Source: Streptomyces asoensis (lineage in GTDB: Bacteria; Actinomycetota; Actinomycetes; Streptomycetales; Streptomycetaceae). Taken from it: a stretch of 64,000 nt of DNA. Made by a program: the position numbers and the translations under genes. The stretch spans positions 1,922,001 to 1,986,000 of the forward strand of contig NZ_BNEB01000003.1 of the NCBI RefSeq assembly GCF_016860545.1, in the 5' to 3' direction. Of the stretch, positions 8,368-16,771 are shown piece after piece (within the stretch, counting starts at the first letter, position 1; every line of letters begins with the position of its first letter). Under the pieces are notes generated by a model. The model had not been told where the DNA came from. It searched no databases and worked only from the letters and a program-made list of their open reading frames with translations.

Positions 8368-9726
8368 ATGAGTACCTCGGAGCCGTCACGGACGAGCCGG
8401 CGCACCAGCCATCTGAAAGTCGCGGGGAGCGCGGCGCCGCAGCCCCGCCCGGAACTGCCCCGCGTGCGCCGCGTGGCGATCGTCGCGGGCACCCGGATCC
8501 CCTTCGCCCGTTCCGACGGTCCCTACGCCACCGCCTCCAACCAGGAGATGCTGACGGCGGCCGTGAACGGGCTCGTGAACCGTTACGCGCTCGACGTGCC
8601 CGGCGTCGTGGGCGAGTTCGTCGCCGGAGCCGTCCTCAAGCACAGCCGTGACTTCAACCTCGCCCGGGAGACCGTCCTCGGTTCCCGGCTCGACGCCCGC
8701 ACCCCCGCCTACGACATACAGCAGGCCTGCGGCACGGGTCTCCAGGCCGTCGTCGCCGCGGCCAACAAGATCGCCCTCGGTCAGACCGAGTCCGCGATCG
8801 CGGGCGGCGCCGACACCGCGAGCGACGCCCCGCTCGGCGTCAACGACCGTCTGCGCAGGATCCTGCTGGAGGCCCGCCGGGCGAAGTCCACGGGCGCCCG
8901 CCTCGGCGCCCTCGCACGGATCCGCCCCTCCCATCTGATCCCGGAGATCCCGCGCAACGCCGAGCCGCGCACCGGTCTGTCCATGGGCGAGCACGCGGCG
9001 GTCACCGCCCGCGCCTGGGGCGTCGGCCGCGCGGACCAGGACGAACTGGCGGCCACGAGCCATCAGCGCCTCGCGGCCGCGTACGAGCGCGGCTTCTTCG
9101 GCGACCTGGTCGTCCCGTTCCGCGGACTGGACCGCGACCAGAACCTGCGCCCGGACTCCACGGTGGAGAAACTGGCCGCGCTCAGGCCCGTGTTCGGCAC
9201 CGACGGCCCCGAACCGACCATGACGGCGGGCAATTCGACACCGCTCACCGACGGGGCGGCGGTGGTGCTCCTCGCCTCCGAGGAGTGGGCCGAGGCGCGG
9301 GGCCTGGAACCGCTCGCCTACCTGACGGCGTACGAGACGGCGGCCGTGGACTTCGTGCGCGGCGATGTGGCGGGCGGCGAGGACGGGTTGCTGATGGCGC
9401 CCGCGTACGCCGTCCCGCGGATGCTGGAGCGGGCCGGTCTGGGCATCGAGGACTTCGACCTGGTCGAGGTCCACGAGGCCTTCGCCTCCCAGGTGCTGGC
9501 GACCCTGGCGGCCTGGGAGAAGAGAGGGCTTGCGCCGGTGGACCGCGACCGGCTGAACGTGGCGGGCTCCTCCCTCGCCACCGGCCACCCCTTCGCCGCG
9601 ACCGGCGCCCGTATCGTGGCCACCCTGGCCAAGCTGCTCGCCGAACGGGAGGGCCCCGCGCGCGGGTTGATCTCGATCTGCGCGGCGGGCGGGCAGGGCG
9701 TGACCGCGATCCTCGAACGAACCTGA
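8368..9726 (+). CDS. Acetyl-CoA C-acyltransferase (FadA2/FadI-like thiolase)
   Basis: A 452-residue thiolase. The nucleophilic cysteine is in the IQQACGTGLQAV motif near residue 120. The second active-site block is GHPFAATGAR (general-base histidine) and the third is CAAGGQG near the C terminus. It catalyses the last step of beta-oxidation or its reverse, using CoA thioesters. The N terminus (about 30 residues, Ser/Arg-rich) is longer than in many thiolases. ATG 8368 has GAGGAG upstream. It is divergent from the FabG-MaoC pair, and together they could process a full fatty acyl cycle except for the acyl-CoA dehydrogenase, which is not here. Confidence 0.9.
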   Translation: MSTSEPSRTSRRTSHLKVAGSAAPQPRPELPRVRRVAIVAGTRIPFARSDGPYATASNQEMLTAAVNGLVNRYALDVPGVVGEFVAGAVLKHSRDFNLARETVLGSRLDARTPAYDIQQACGTGLQAVVAAANKIALGQTESAIAGGADTASDAPLGVNDRLRRILLEARRAKSTGARLGALARIRPSHLIPEIPRNAEPRTGLSMGEHAAVTARAWGVGRADQDELAATSHQRLAAAYERGFFGDLVVPFRGLDRDQNLRPDSTVEKLAALRPVFGTDGPEPTMTAGNSTPLTDGAAVVLLASEEWAEARGLEPLAYLTAYETAAVDFVRGDVAGGEDGLLMAPAYAVPRMLERAGLGIEDFDLVEVHEAFASQVLATLAAWEKRGLAPVDRDRLNVAGSSLATGHPFAATGARIVATLAKLLAEREGPARGLISICAAGGQGVTAILERT

Positions 9727-9936
9727 AGATTCCTCATATAACCCCCGAGATTGCACATCCCCAGCCCCGGAACATTCCCGAACACGCACAAGCCCCACAC
9801 GTGCGCGCCGTACGATCCCCTACCTAACCGGCGGTAACCCCTGTCTTCGGGGGCATCCCGGTTGAACGCCTCGGTGCGCGAGGCACGTACGTCATGCAGC
9901 AAGCAGTTTCGTCGCTGCACGCCCAGGGAGCCGCCC

Positions 9937-11871
9937 GTGTCCACGCCGTCGTATCCAGATGCCGGTCCGGCGTACGCCGACCCGGACGCTCCCCCCGCCC
10001 TGGTGGAACCCGAGACACGACGGCTGGACGGCGCGGTACGGGAGGCCTCCGTACCGGCGTTCGCGCGGCCGGTCACCTACGGCTCGCTCGCCGACCTGCC
10101 CTACGACAACGCGGCCGCCGACCCCGGTGCGGTGGTCCTCAGCCGCAAGGGCCCGGACGGCGAGTGGACGGACATCACGGCCGAACGCTTCGCCGCCCAG
10201 GTCCACGCGGTGGCCAAGGGACTGATCGCGGAAGGGCTCGTCCCCGGCGACCGGCTCGCCATCATGGCCCGCACGACCTACGAATGGACGCTCCTCGACT
10301 TCGCGGCCTGGGCGGCCGGCCTGGTCACCGTGCCGATCTACCCGACCTCCTCCGTCTTCCAGACCCGCTGGATCCTGCACGACTCGGGCGCGGTCGCCCT
10401 GGTCACCGAGGCCACCGCCCAGGCCGCGACCCTCGGCCCCGAACTCGACCGGCTGCCCGACCTGCGGCACCTGTGGGTCATGGACAAGGGGCACGTGGAC
10501 CGGCTCATCGAGGCGGGCGAGCACGTCCCGGACGCCGAGGTGGAGATCCGCCGGGGGATGCTGGTCCCCGACACGCTCGCCACCCTCATCTACACCTCCG
10601 GCACCACGGGCCGCCCCAAGGGATGCGCGCTCACCCACGGCAACTTCTTCGCCGAGGTCGACAACGCGATCGAACTCCTCTACCCGGTCTTCAAGTCGGA
10701 GGGCGAGGACCTCTCGGTCCTGCTCTTCCTGCCCATGTCCCACGTCTTCGGCCGGATGGTCGCCATCGCCTGCGTCCGCGCGCGCGTCCGCCTCGGCCAC
10801 GCCCCGAGCCTCAAGGCCGACGAACTTCTCCCGGACCTGGCGGCCTTCAGACCCACCTGTCTGCTGGCCATCCCGTACATGCTGGAGAAGATCTTCAACA
10901 CCGCCCGGGCGAAGGCGGAGGCGAGCGGCAAGCTCTCCTCCTTCGACCGGGCGGCCGGCGTCGCGCGCCGCTACGGCGAGGCGGTGGAGGCGCACAAGAC
11001 CGGCACCGGATCAGGCCCGGCGGCCACCCTGCGCGCGGCCCGCGCCCTCTACGACCCGCTCGTGTACCGCCGGATCCGCGGCGCCATGGGCGGCCGCGTC
11101 CGGCACGCCATCTGCGGCGGCTCCCCCCTGGGCCGCCGCCTCTCCGCCTTCTACCTCGGCGCGGGCATCGAGATCTACGAGGGCTACGGCCTGACCGAGA
11201 CGACGGGCGCGTCCACGGTCACCCCGCCGCTCAAGCCCCGGCTGGGCACCGTCGGCTGGCCCCTGCCCGGCACGAAGATCCGCATCGCCGCCGACGGCGA
11301 GATCCTGATCGCCGGCGAACACGTCCTGAGGGGTTACTGGGACCCGGCGGCGGGAGGAGTCGTCCCCGCCGCCCCCGACGGCTGGCTGCCCACCGGCGAC
11401 CTCGGCGAACTGGACGACGAGGGCTACCTCACGATCACCGGCCGCAAGAAGGAAATGATCATCACGGCGGGCGGCAAGAGCGTCGCCCCCGCCCCGCTGG
11501 AGAACTGGCTGCGCTCCCACCCCCTGATCTCCCAGGCCATGGTCCTCGGCGACGGCCGCCCCTACGTCTCCGTCCTGCTCACCCTCGACCCGGACGGCCT
11601 CACCCACTGGCGCCAGATGAACGGCAAGCACCCGGTCCCGGCGGAACTGCTCGTCGACGACCCCGAACTGCACGCCGTGCTCCAGCGCGCGATCGACGAG
11701 GCCAACAAACTGGTGTCCCGCCCGGAGTCGATCCGCCGCTTCGCCGTCCTGCCGACCGATTTCTCCGAACTCACCGGCCACCTCACCCCGTCGATGAAAC
11801 TCCGCCGGGAGGTCGTTCTGCGGGACTTCGCGGACCAGGTGGAAGGGCTGTACGCGCACGAGACCCGATGA
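9937..11871 (+). CDS. Long-chain fatty-acid-CoA ligase (AMP-forming, FadD15-like)
   Basis: A 644-residue ANL-superfamily enzyme that would activate fatty acids as adenylates and pass them to CoA. The phosphate-binding loop TLIYTSGTTGRPKG is near residue 215. The motif YEGYGLTETTG lies near 415. The hinge and lysine region is GRKKEMIITAGGKSVAP, followed by a mobile C-terminal domain. GTG 9937 is preferred: AGGGAG lies six bases upstream, and the product then begins with a normal leader. It lies 210 bases after the thiolase gene on the same strand and may be its own transcription unit. A strong terminator follows at 11876. Confidence 0.9.
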   Translation: MSTPSYPDAGPAYADPDAPPALVEPETRRLDGAVREASVPAFARPVTYGSLADLPYDNAAADPGAVVLSRKGPDGEWTDITAERFAAQVHAVAKGLIAEGLVPGDRLAIMARTTYEWTLLDFAAWAAGLVTVPIYPTSSVFQTRWILHDSGAVALVTEATAQAATLGPELDRLPDLRHLWVMDKGHVDRLIEAGEHVPDAEVEIRRGMLVPDTLATLIYTSGTTGRPKGCALTHGNFFAEVDNAIELLYPVFKSEGEDLSVLLFLPMSHVFGRMVAIACVRARVRLGHAPSLKADELLPDLAAFRPTCLLAIPYMLEKIFNTARAKAEASGKLSSFDRAAGVARRYGEAVEAHKTGTGSGPAATLRAARALYDPLVYRRIRGAMGGRVRHAICGGSPLGRRLSAFYLGAGIEIYEGYGLTETTGASTVTPPLKPRLGTVGWPLPGTKIRIAADGEILIAGEHVLRGYWDPAAGGVVPAAPDGWLPTGDLGELDDEGYLTITGRKKEMIITAGGKSVAPAPLENWLRSHPLISQAMVLGDGRPYVSVLLTLDPDGLTHWRQMNGKHPVPAELLVDDPELHAVLQRAIDEANKLVSRPESIRRFAVLPTDFSELTGHLTPSMKLRREVVLRDFADQVEGLYAHETR

Positions 11872-11875
11872 CGGC

Positions 11876-11906
11876 GGCCGCCGCGCGAACGGCTCGCGCG
11901 GCGGCC
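11876..11906 (+). terminator. Rho-independent-type hairpin after the acyl-CoA ligase gene
   Basis: A perfect 13-base-pair stem (GGCCGCCGCGCGA / TCGCGCGGCGGCC) closes a five-base loop, ACGGC. It begins four bases after the ligase stop codon. There is no T-tract, which is usual for streptomycete terminators. Confidence 0.8.
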
Positions 11907-12049
11907 CCCGGACGGGGAACATACGGCTCGTGAACGGCATCGAGTTCTACGACCACTACTACACGGACCCGTCCGTGCTCCCGAACTCCTGTCCGGCGCT
12001 CCTGTGGCTGCCGCCGTGCCGGTGTCCGGCCCGCGGGCCGGGGCCGTCG

Positions 12050-12403
12050 TCAGCGGCTCGGCCGGCCGTCCCGGAGGGCGCTGTCGCTGTCGGGGTGCAG
12101 GGGGAAGATCTGGTCCAGGCCGACGATGCGCAGGATGCGCAGGGTGTTCGCCGGGACCCCGGCGAGGGCGATGTCGGCCTGGGCGGCGTGTGCGTGCTGG
12201 TGGGTGGCGATCAGCGCGGTGATGCCGCTGGAGTCGCAGAACTCCATGCCGCTCAGGTCCAGGACGAGGCGCTGGCCCGGCCGCAGGGCGATCGTGGGCA
12301 GCAGTTCGCGCAGCCGGTCGGCGTGGCCGTAGTCGAGGTCGCCGAGGATCTCGAGGACGGGGCCGGCCGGGGTGTCCCGGGTGGTGATGCCGAGGGTGTT
12401 CAC
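12050..12403 (-). CDS. STAS-domain anti-sigma factor antagonist (RsbV-like)
   Basis: A 117-residue single-domain STAS protein. The phosphorylatable serine is in the conserved MEFCDSSGITAL loop, where the S after D is the usual site. Such antagonists bind an anti-sigma kinase when unphosphorylated and so release a SigB-type sigma factor. The GTG start overlaps the stop of the phosphatase gene upstream (GTGA), which argues that this STAS protein is the substrate of that phosphatase. No anti-sigma kinase gene is adjacent, so the RsbW-like partner must be elsewhere. The call is firm; the partner choice is inferred from the operon. Confidence 0.88.
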   Translation of the reverse strand: MNTLGITTRDTPAGPVLEILGDLDYGHADRLRELLPTIALRPGQRLVLDLSGMEFCDSSGITALIATHQHAHAAQADIALAGVPANTLRILRIVGLDQIFPLHPDSDSALRDGRPSR

Positions 12404-13695
12404 GGGGTGCCCTCCGCGGCCTGGCCGGCGGGGACCCCGAGGGCGAGCAGGGCGGTGTCGTCGTCGAGGCCGTCGCCGAAGCCGGCCAGCAGTCCGGTCA
12501 GGGCGGTGACGACGTCCCGGGGGCTCCGACCGGCGTGCCGGGTGACGAACTCCCGCAGGGCCTCGTCCCCGTAGAGGCTGTCGCGGTCCGCGCCGGTGCG
12601 GGCCTCGGTGAGGCCGTCGGTGTAGAGCAGCAGCGTGTCCCCGGGAGCGAGGACGGTGGTCGCGCCGACGAAGCGCGCCTCGGGCAGCACCCCGACGAGC
12701 AGACCGCCCGGCGTGGGCAGGAAGTCGGCCGTGCCGCCGGCCCGCAGGACGAGGGCCGGCGGGTGGCCGCCCGAGGCGATCCGGACGGCCGTCTGCCCGG
12801 TGCCGGGGTCGGGTTCGAGGACGCCGAAGACGGCCGTGCAGTAGCGCGGGTCGCCGCCGCCGGAGTAGCGCTCGTGCAGCACCTTGTTGAGGGTCGACAG
12901 GGCGGCGACCGGGTCGGGGTCGTGCAGTGCGGCGGCCCGCAGGGTGTAGCGGGTCAGCGAGGTGACGGCGGCGGCCTGCGGCCCCTTGCCGCACACGTCG
13001 CCGAGGAAGAAGGCGAAGCGTTTGCCGTCGACGGGGAAGACGTCGTAGAAGTCGCCGCCGAGCCGGTCGGGGGAGGCCGCGTGGTAGTAGGCGGCCGTCT
13101 CCACGCCGGGTACCGGCGGCAGGTCGGCGGGCAGCAGCGACTGCTGGAGGACGGCCAGCGCCTCCTGGAGCCTGGCGCGGTCGGCCTCGGCCCGGCGGCG
13201 GGCCTCCTCGGCCTCCTTGCGGCCGCGCAGCAGCTCCGCCTCGTAGGCCCGGCGGTCGCGGGCGTCGAAGACGGTGGTGCGGATCAGCAGCGGCTCGCCG
13301 GTGTCGCCGTGCTTGACCACGGAGGAGACCAGCACGGGTATCCGGTCACCGCCGGTCTGCCTCATCTCCAGGGCGACGCCGCCGATCCGGCCCTGCATCC
13401 GCAGCAGCGGCGCGAAGTGCGTCTCGTGGTAGAGCTTGCCGCCCACGGTCAGCAGGTCGGTGAAGCGCAGCTGCCCGACCACCGCCTCCCGCTCCAGGCC
13501 GAGCCAGTTCAGCAGCGTTTCGTTGATCTTCGCGATGGTGCCGTCCATCAGCGTGGACAGGTATCCGCAGGGCGCGCTCTCGTACAGGTCCTCGGCGCTG
13601 TCCTCCAGCAGCGCGGCGAACGCGGCGTCCGAGGTCCTGCGGCCGTCGGCGTCCCCCGGATCGCCCGGTCCGGGCTGCTGCCCGGTGCGGCTCAT
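12400..13695 (-). CDS. rsbP: PAS-PP2C (SpoIIE-type) phosphatase, RsbP-like
   Basis: A 431-residue protein. A PAS domain occupies about residues 35-150 (SAPCGYLSTLMDGTIAKINE, LNWLGLEREAVVGQLRFTDLL). A coiled-coil linker rich in Arg, Glu and Ala runs at about 155-200. A SpoIIE/PP2C phosphatase domain fills the rest, with GGDFYDV and FLGDVCGKGP as the metal-binding aspartate motifs and DDDTALLALG at the end. In B. subtilis, RsbP has this PAS-coil-PP2C layout and needs RsbQ to act in energy stress. Here the start codon overlaps the stop of the RsbQ gene by one base (TGATG), and the stop overlaps the STAS start. The gene name rests on this layout and context. Confidence 0.88.
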   Translation of the reverse strand: MSRTGQQPGPGDPGDADGRRTSDAAFAALLEDSAEDLYESAPCGYLSTLMDGTIAKINETLLNWLGLEREAVVGQLRFTDLLTVGGKLYHETHFAPLLRMQGRIGGVALEMRQTGGDRIPVLVSSVVKHGDTGEPLLIRTTVFDARDRRAYEAELLRGRKEAEEARRRAEADRARLQEALAVLQQSLLPADLPPVPGVETAAYYHAASPDRLGGDFYDVFPVDGKRFAFFLGDVCGKGPQAAAVTSLTRYTLRAAALHDPDPVAALSTLNKVLHERYSGGGDPRYCTAVFGVLEPDPGTGQTAVRIASGGHPPALVLRAGGTADFLPTPGGLLVGVLPEARFVGATTVLAPGDTLLLYTDGLTEARTGADRDSLYGDEALREFVTRHAGRSPRDVVTALTGLLAGFGDGLDDDTALLALGVPAGQAAEGTP

Positions 13696-14501
13696 CACCG
13701 CAGGCCTGCCAGGAAGCCGGTGATCGCCGCGTTGGTGGCCTCGGGCGCGGACAGGTGCGGGCAGTGCCCGGTGGCGTCGAGGGTGATCAGGGTCGAACCG
13801 GGGACCGCCCCGTGGACGAAGGCGCCGACCTCCCGGGGCGCGATGGCGTCCTGGGTGCACTCCAGCACCAGCGTCGGCACGTCCACCCGCTTCAGGTCGT
13901 CCCTGGAGTCCGACAGGAAGGTGGCCCGGGCGAAGACCCGCGCCATCTCCGGGTCGGTGGCGCAGAAGCTGTTCGTCAGCTCGGCGCCGAGTTCGGGGCG
14001 CTCGGGGTTTCCCATGATCATCGGAGCCATCGCCGCCGACCAGCCGAGGTAGTTGGACTCCAGGGAGTCCAGCAGCTCGTCGATGTCCTGTGCACTGAAT
14101 CCACCCCGGTAGCCCTCGTCGTCGATGTAACGCGGTGAGGGGGCCACCATCACGAGGGCCCCGATGCGCTCCGGAGCCCGGCCGAGGGCCAGCACCCCGA
14201 TCATCGCGCTCACCGAGTGCCCCACGAAGACCGCGTCACGCAGGTCGGCCGCCTCGCAGATCTCCACCACGTCGCGGGCGTAGCCCTCGAGGGAGGCGTA
14301 GCGCCGCGCCGAGAAGGCGGACGGGTCCGAGCGGCCGGAGCCGACGTAGTCGAACATCACCACGCGGTGGCCCGCGGCGACCAGGGCGGGCGCCGTGAGC
14401 CGCCACATGTTCTGGTCACAGCCGAACCCGTGCGCCAGCACCACCGTCCGCCCGCCCGGATCGCCGGTGACGGTGACGTTGTTCCTGCGAGCGATGTCCA
14501 T
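13695..14501 (-). CDS. rsbQ: RsbQ-like alpha/beta hydrolase, energy-stress activator
   Basis: A 268-residue alpha/beta hydrolase, almost the same length as B. subtilis RsbQ. The residues VVLAHGFGCDQNMW, VMFDYVGSGRSD and FVGHSVSAM follow the RsbQ pattern closely. The triad is Ser96, Asp218 and His246 (in ATGHCPH), nearly the same numbering as I recall for the Bacillus protein. RsbQ binds a small hydrophobic ligand and activates the PAS phosphatase RsbP, whose gene follows at once. ATG 14501 is chosen since GAGG lies nine bases upstream; ATG 14510 is poorly spaced. Ligand and stimulus in this organism are not known. Confidence 0.9.
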   Translation of the reverse strand: MDIARRNNVTVTGDPGGRTVVLAHGFGCDQNMWRLTAPALVAAGHRVVMFDYVGSGRSDPSAFSARRYASLEGYARDVVEICEAADLRDAVFVGHSVSAMIGVLALGRAPERIGALVMVAPSPRYIDDEGYRGGFSAQDIDELLDSLESNYLGWSAAMAPMIMGNPERPELGAELTNSFCATDPEMARVFARATFLSDSRDDLKRVDVPTLVLECTQDAIAPREVGAFVHGAVPGSTLITLDATGHCPHLSAPEATNAAITGFLAGLR

Positions 14502-14553
14502 GCCCCCCATCCTCGCAAACTCCCCGGCCGGTACCCCTCGCACGTGGTGCGCC

Positions 14554-15228
14554 CTAGGCGTGCGGCCTCGCCGGCCTGCGGGCGATCAGCAGGGCCTGCG
14601 GAACCGCCTCGCCGCCTTCGGTGTCCGGCTCCCGCACGGTGCGCGAGACCATCGCGAAGCCCGCCGCCGTCAGCAGCGCGGCCATCCGCTCCGGGCGCCG
14701 GCGTTCGAAGTCGATGGCGACCGGACGGCCCCAGGGGCGGTCGTAGTGCCGCGGCTCGTCGCCGACCTGGAAGCCGAGGAGGAGATGACCGCCGGGTGCG
14801 AGGACCCGGTAGAACTCGGTGAAGAGGGCGGGCAGCTCCTCCACGGGGGTGTGGATGGAGGAGTAGTACGAGACGACTCCCGCCAGGGCGCCGTCGGGCA
14901 GGTCCAGGTCGAGCATGGAGCCCTGGGCGAACGGGATCCCCGGGTTCTCGCGCCGGGCGATCGCCAGCATCGACTCCGACAGGTCGACCCCGGACATCTC
15001 CAGGCCCAGCGCGGCGAGGAACCCCGTCGTGCGGCCGGGACCGCAGCCGAGGTCGGCGACCCGGCCGCCGGGCCCGACGAGTTCGGCGTAGGCCGTGAGG
15101 ACCGCCCGGTCCAGCGGCTTCGCGGTGATCCCGTCGCGGAACTGCTCGGCGTAGTCCTCGGCGACGGCGTCGTAGAAGGTGCGGGTGGCGGTGACGAAAC
15201 CGGGGGTGGTGTCCGTGGTGTCGGTCAT
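14554..15228 (-). CDS. Class I SAM-dependent methyltransferase
   Basis: A 224-residue methyltransferase. Motif I, VADLGCGPGRTTGFLAALG, binds SAM near residues 47-65, followed by the acidic GVDLSESML. Then come the motif II-like DGALAGVVSYYSSIH and the post-II loop VLAPGGHLLLGF. The substrate cannot be read. ATG 15228 (MTDTTDTTPG) is used because the frame before it lacks coding character. A TAGGGT lies nearby, so the mRNA leader could be very short. It is transcribed away from the cold-shock gene, with a strong hairpin at 15287-15318 between the two. Confidence 0.83.
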   Translation of the reverse strand: MTDTTDTTPGFVTATRTFYDAVAEDYAEQFRDGITAKPLDRAVLTAYAELVGPGGRVADLGCGPGRTTGFLAALGLEMSGVDLSESMLAIARRENPGIPFAQGSMLDLDLPDGALAGVVSYYSSIHTPVEELPALFTEFYRVLAPGGHLLLGFQVGDEPRHYDRPWGRPVAIDFERRRPERMAALLTAAGFAMVSRTVREPDTEGGEAVPQALLIARRPARPHA

Positions 15229-15286
15229 GGGCGGGGACCCTAGCGGTGCCCACCGACAGGCCGGCCGTGCCCGGCGGACCCAAGGC

Positions 15287-15318
15287 AGGAGCCCCGTGCC
15301 GTACGGCACGGGGCTCCT
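15287..15318 (-). terminator. Perfect 32-base palindrome, cold-shock gene terminator
   Basis: AGGAGCCCCGTGCCGT is followed at once by its exact complement, so the whole element is self-complementary, with a GTAC that would form the loop. It lies 41 bases after the cold-shock gene stop, and in principle works in either direction. Confidence 0.85.
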
Positions 15319-15358
15319 TGGGTACTGCTCTCAGACTTGCGATCTCAGGGTGTGGAGA

Positions 15359-15562
15359 TCAGACGGGGGTGACGTTCTCCGCCTGGGGACCCTTCGGGCC
15401 CTGCGTCACGTCGAAGGAGACCTGCTGGTTCTCCTCGAGCGAGCGGAAACCCTGCGCGTTGATCGCGGAGTAGTGGACGAAGACGTCGGGGCCGCCGCCT
15501 TCCTGGGCGATGAAGCCAAAGCCCTTTTCGGCGTTGAACCACTTCACGGTTCCGGTAGCCAT
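15359..15562 (-). CDS. Cold-shock protein, CspA family
   Basis: A 67-residue single cold-shock domain protein, the normal size. It begins MATGTVKWFNAEKGFGFI, with RNP1 (KGFGFI) and RNP2 (DVFVHYSAI), the aromatic patches that bind single-stranded RNA. ATG 15562 has GGAGGG four bases upstream. The product likely acts as an RNA chaperone and antiterminator. It has its own promoter (15722-15749) and a leader of about 150 bases, which is typical of cold-shock genes that are regulated after transcription begins. Confidence 0.95.
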   Translation of the reverse strand: MATGTVKWFNAEKGFGFIAQEGGGPDVFVHYSAINAQGFRSLEENQQVSFDVTQGPKGPQAENVTPV

Positions 15563-15654
15563 AAGCCCTCCTTGGGCCCAAAGGGTTGCCCTGCTCCAGA
15601 ACCCTGCAAGCGTGAAAGCAAGTGCCGCACAACTGCATACGTCTGAAAACGACG

Positions 15655-15685
15655 AGAGCCCGCGGTTACATGCTCCGCAGGCTCT
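15655..15685 (-). other. Hairpin in the cold-shock mRNA leader
   Basis: AGAGCC...GGCTCT arms with an inner GCGG/CCGC pairing form a bulged stem of about ten base pairs around the TTACATGCT loop. It lies inside the predicted 5' leader of the cold-shock gene, about 30 bases after the start of transcription. Confidence 0.5.
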
Positions 15686-15721
15686 GTACTGCAAGGGAAA
15701 CCAAACTGCAACTTGCGGGCG

Positions 15722-15749
15722 AGCCTAGCATGCGGGCAGCCGAAAGCAA
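15722..15749 (-). promoter_or_regulatory. Predicted promoter of the cold-shock gene
   Basis: On the minus strand TTGCTT (15744-15749) and TAGGCT (15722-15727) are separated by 16 bases, close to the streptomycete housekeeping consensus. Transcription would begin near 15715 and leave a leader of about 153 bases before the ATG at 15562. The stretch 15563-15851 otherwise holds only the hairpin at 15655 and the mqnA promoter. Confidence 0.6.
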
Positions 15750-15851
15750 CAGAGGTCAAGATCACGTCACCCGGATGTTTGAAGATCGGTGGAAGGTCTT
15801 GACCGAGGGGGTGGAGTGCCCACCGTATCCGATGGGGTCTAGCCTCGCGAT

Positions 15852-16700
15852 GTGGACAATTCTCGCACCCGGCCGCGCGTCGGCCACATCCAGTTCCTCA
15901 ACTGCCTGCCCCTCTACTGGGGGCTCGCGAGAACCGGCACCCTCCTCGACTTCGAGCTGACGAAGGACACCCCGGAGAAGCTCAGCGAGCGGCTGGTCCG
16001 GGGCGAGCTCGACATCGGGCCGGTCACCCTCGTCGAGTTCCTCAAGAACGCCGACGACCTGGTCGCCTTCCCCGACATCGCCGTCGGCTGCGACGGCCCG
16101 GTGATGTCCTGCGTGATCGTCTCCCAGGTCCCGCTGGAGGAGCTGGACGGCGCCAGGGTCGCCCTCGGCTCGACCTCCCGGACCTCCGTGCGCCTGGCCC
16201 AGCTGCTGCTGGCCGACCGCTTCGGCGTCCGCCCCGACTACTACACCTGCCCGCCCGACCTGAGCCTGATGATGCAGGAGGCCGAGGCGGCCGTCCTCAT
16301 CGGCGACGCCGCGCTGCGGGCCAACCTGCTGGACGGGCCCAGGTTCGGTCTCCAGGTGCACGACCTCGGGGCGCTCTGGAAGGAGTGGACCGGCCTGCCG
16401 TTCGTCTTCGCCGTGTGGGCGGCGCGCCGCGACTACCTGGAGCGCGAGCCGGTCATCACCCGCAAGGTCCACGAGGCCTTCATCGAGTCCCGCAACCTCT
16501 CCCTGGAAGAGGTCGCCAAGGTCGCCGAGCAGGCGGCCCGCTGGGAGGAGTTCGACGAGCGGGTGCTGGAGCAGTACTTCACCACCCTCGACTTCCGCTT
16601 CGGCGGACCCCAGCTGGCGGCCGTGACCGAGTTCGCCCGCCGTGTCGGTCCCACCACCGGCTTCCCGGCGGACGTCAGAGTCGAGCTGCTCACCCCTTAG
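15852..16700 (+). CDS. mqnA: Chorismate dehydratase MqnA
   Basis: A 282-residue protein of the MqnA/periplasmic-binding fold family that acts in the cytosol. It dehydrates chorismate to 3-enolpyruvylbenzoate, the first step of the futalosine pathway and the substrate of MqnE. Family marks are VGHIQFLNCLPLYWGL at the N terminus, LDIGPVTLVEF, LGSTSRTSVRLAQLLL and PPDLSLMMQEAEAAVLIGDAA. There is no signal peptide, which separates MqnA from true binding proteins. GTG 15852 falls seven bases after a TAGCCT (15840-15845) with no Shine-Dalgarno, suggesting a leaderless mRNA. A perfect DnaA-box sequence overlaps the start (15851-15859). Confidence 0.95.
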   Translation: MDNSRTRPRVGHIQFLNCLPLYWGLARTGTLLDFELTKDTPEKLSERLVRGELDIGPVTLVEFLKNADDLVAFPDIAVGCDGPVMSCVIVSQVPLEELDGARVALGSTSRTSVRLAQLLLADRFGVRPDYYTCPPDLSLMMQEAEAAVLIGDAALRANLLDGPRFGLQVHDLGALWKEWTGLPFVFAVWAARRDYLEREPVITRKVHEAFIESRNLSLEEVAKVAEQAARWEEFDERVLEQYFTTLDFRFGGPQLAAVTEFARRVGPTTGFPADVRVELLTP

Positions 16701-16771
16701 CAACGGCACTACGCTGCTGCCGAGTCCAACGGGGCCCCGCCGGGCGCCTTTCGGGGGAAGGGTGGACGTCC

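Noticed and set aside
9822..9838. TAACCGGCGGTAA as a third operator-like palindrome before the acyl-CoA ligase gene
   Set aside because: The arms do not match well (TAACC against GGTAA), so it is not a clean inverted repeat.
9862..9936. Upstream start for the acyl-CoA ligase gene
   Set aside because: The extra 25 codons lack coding character, and GTG 9937 has a proper Shine-Dalgarno.
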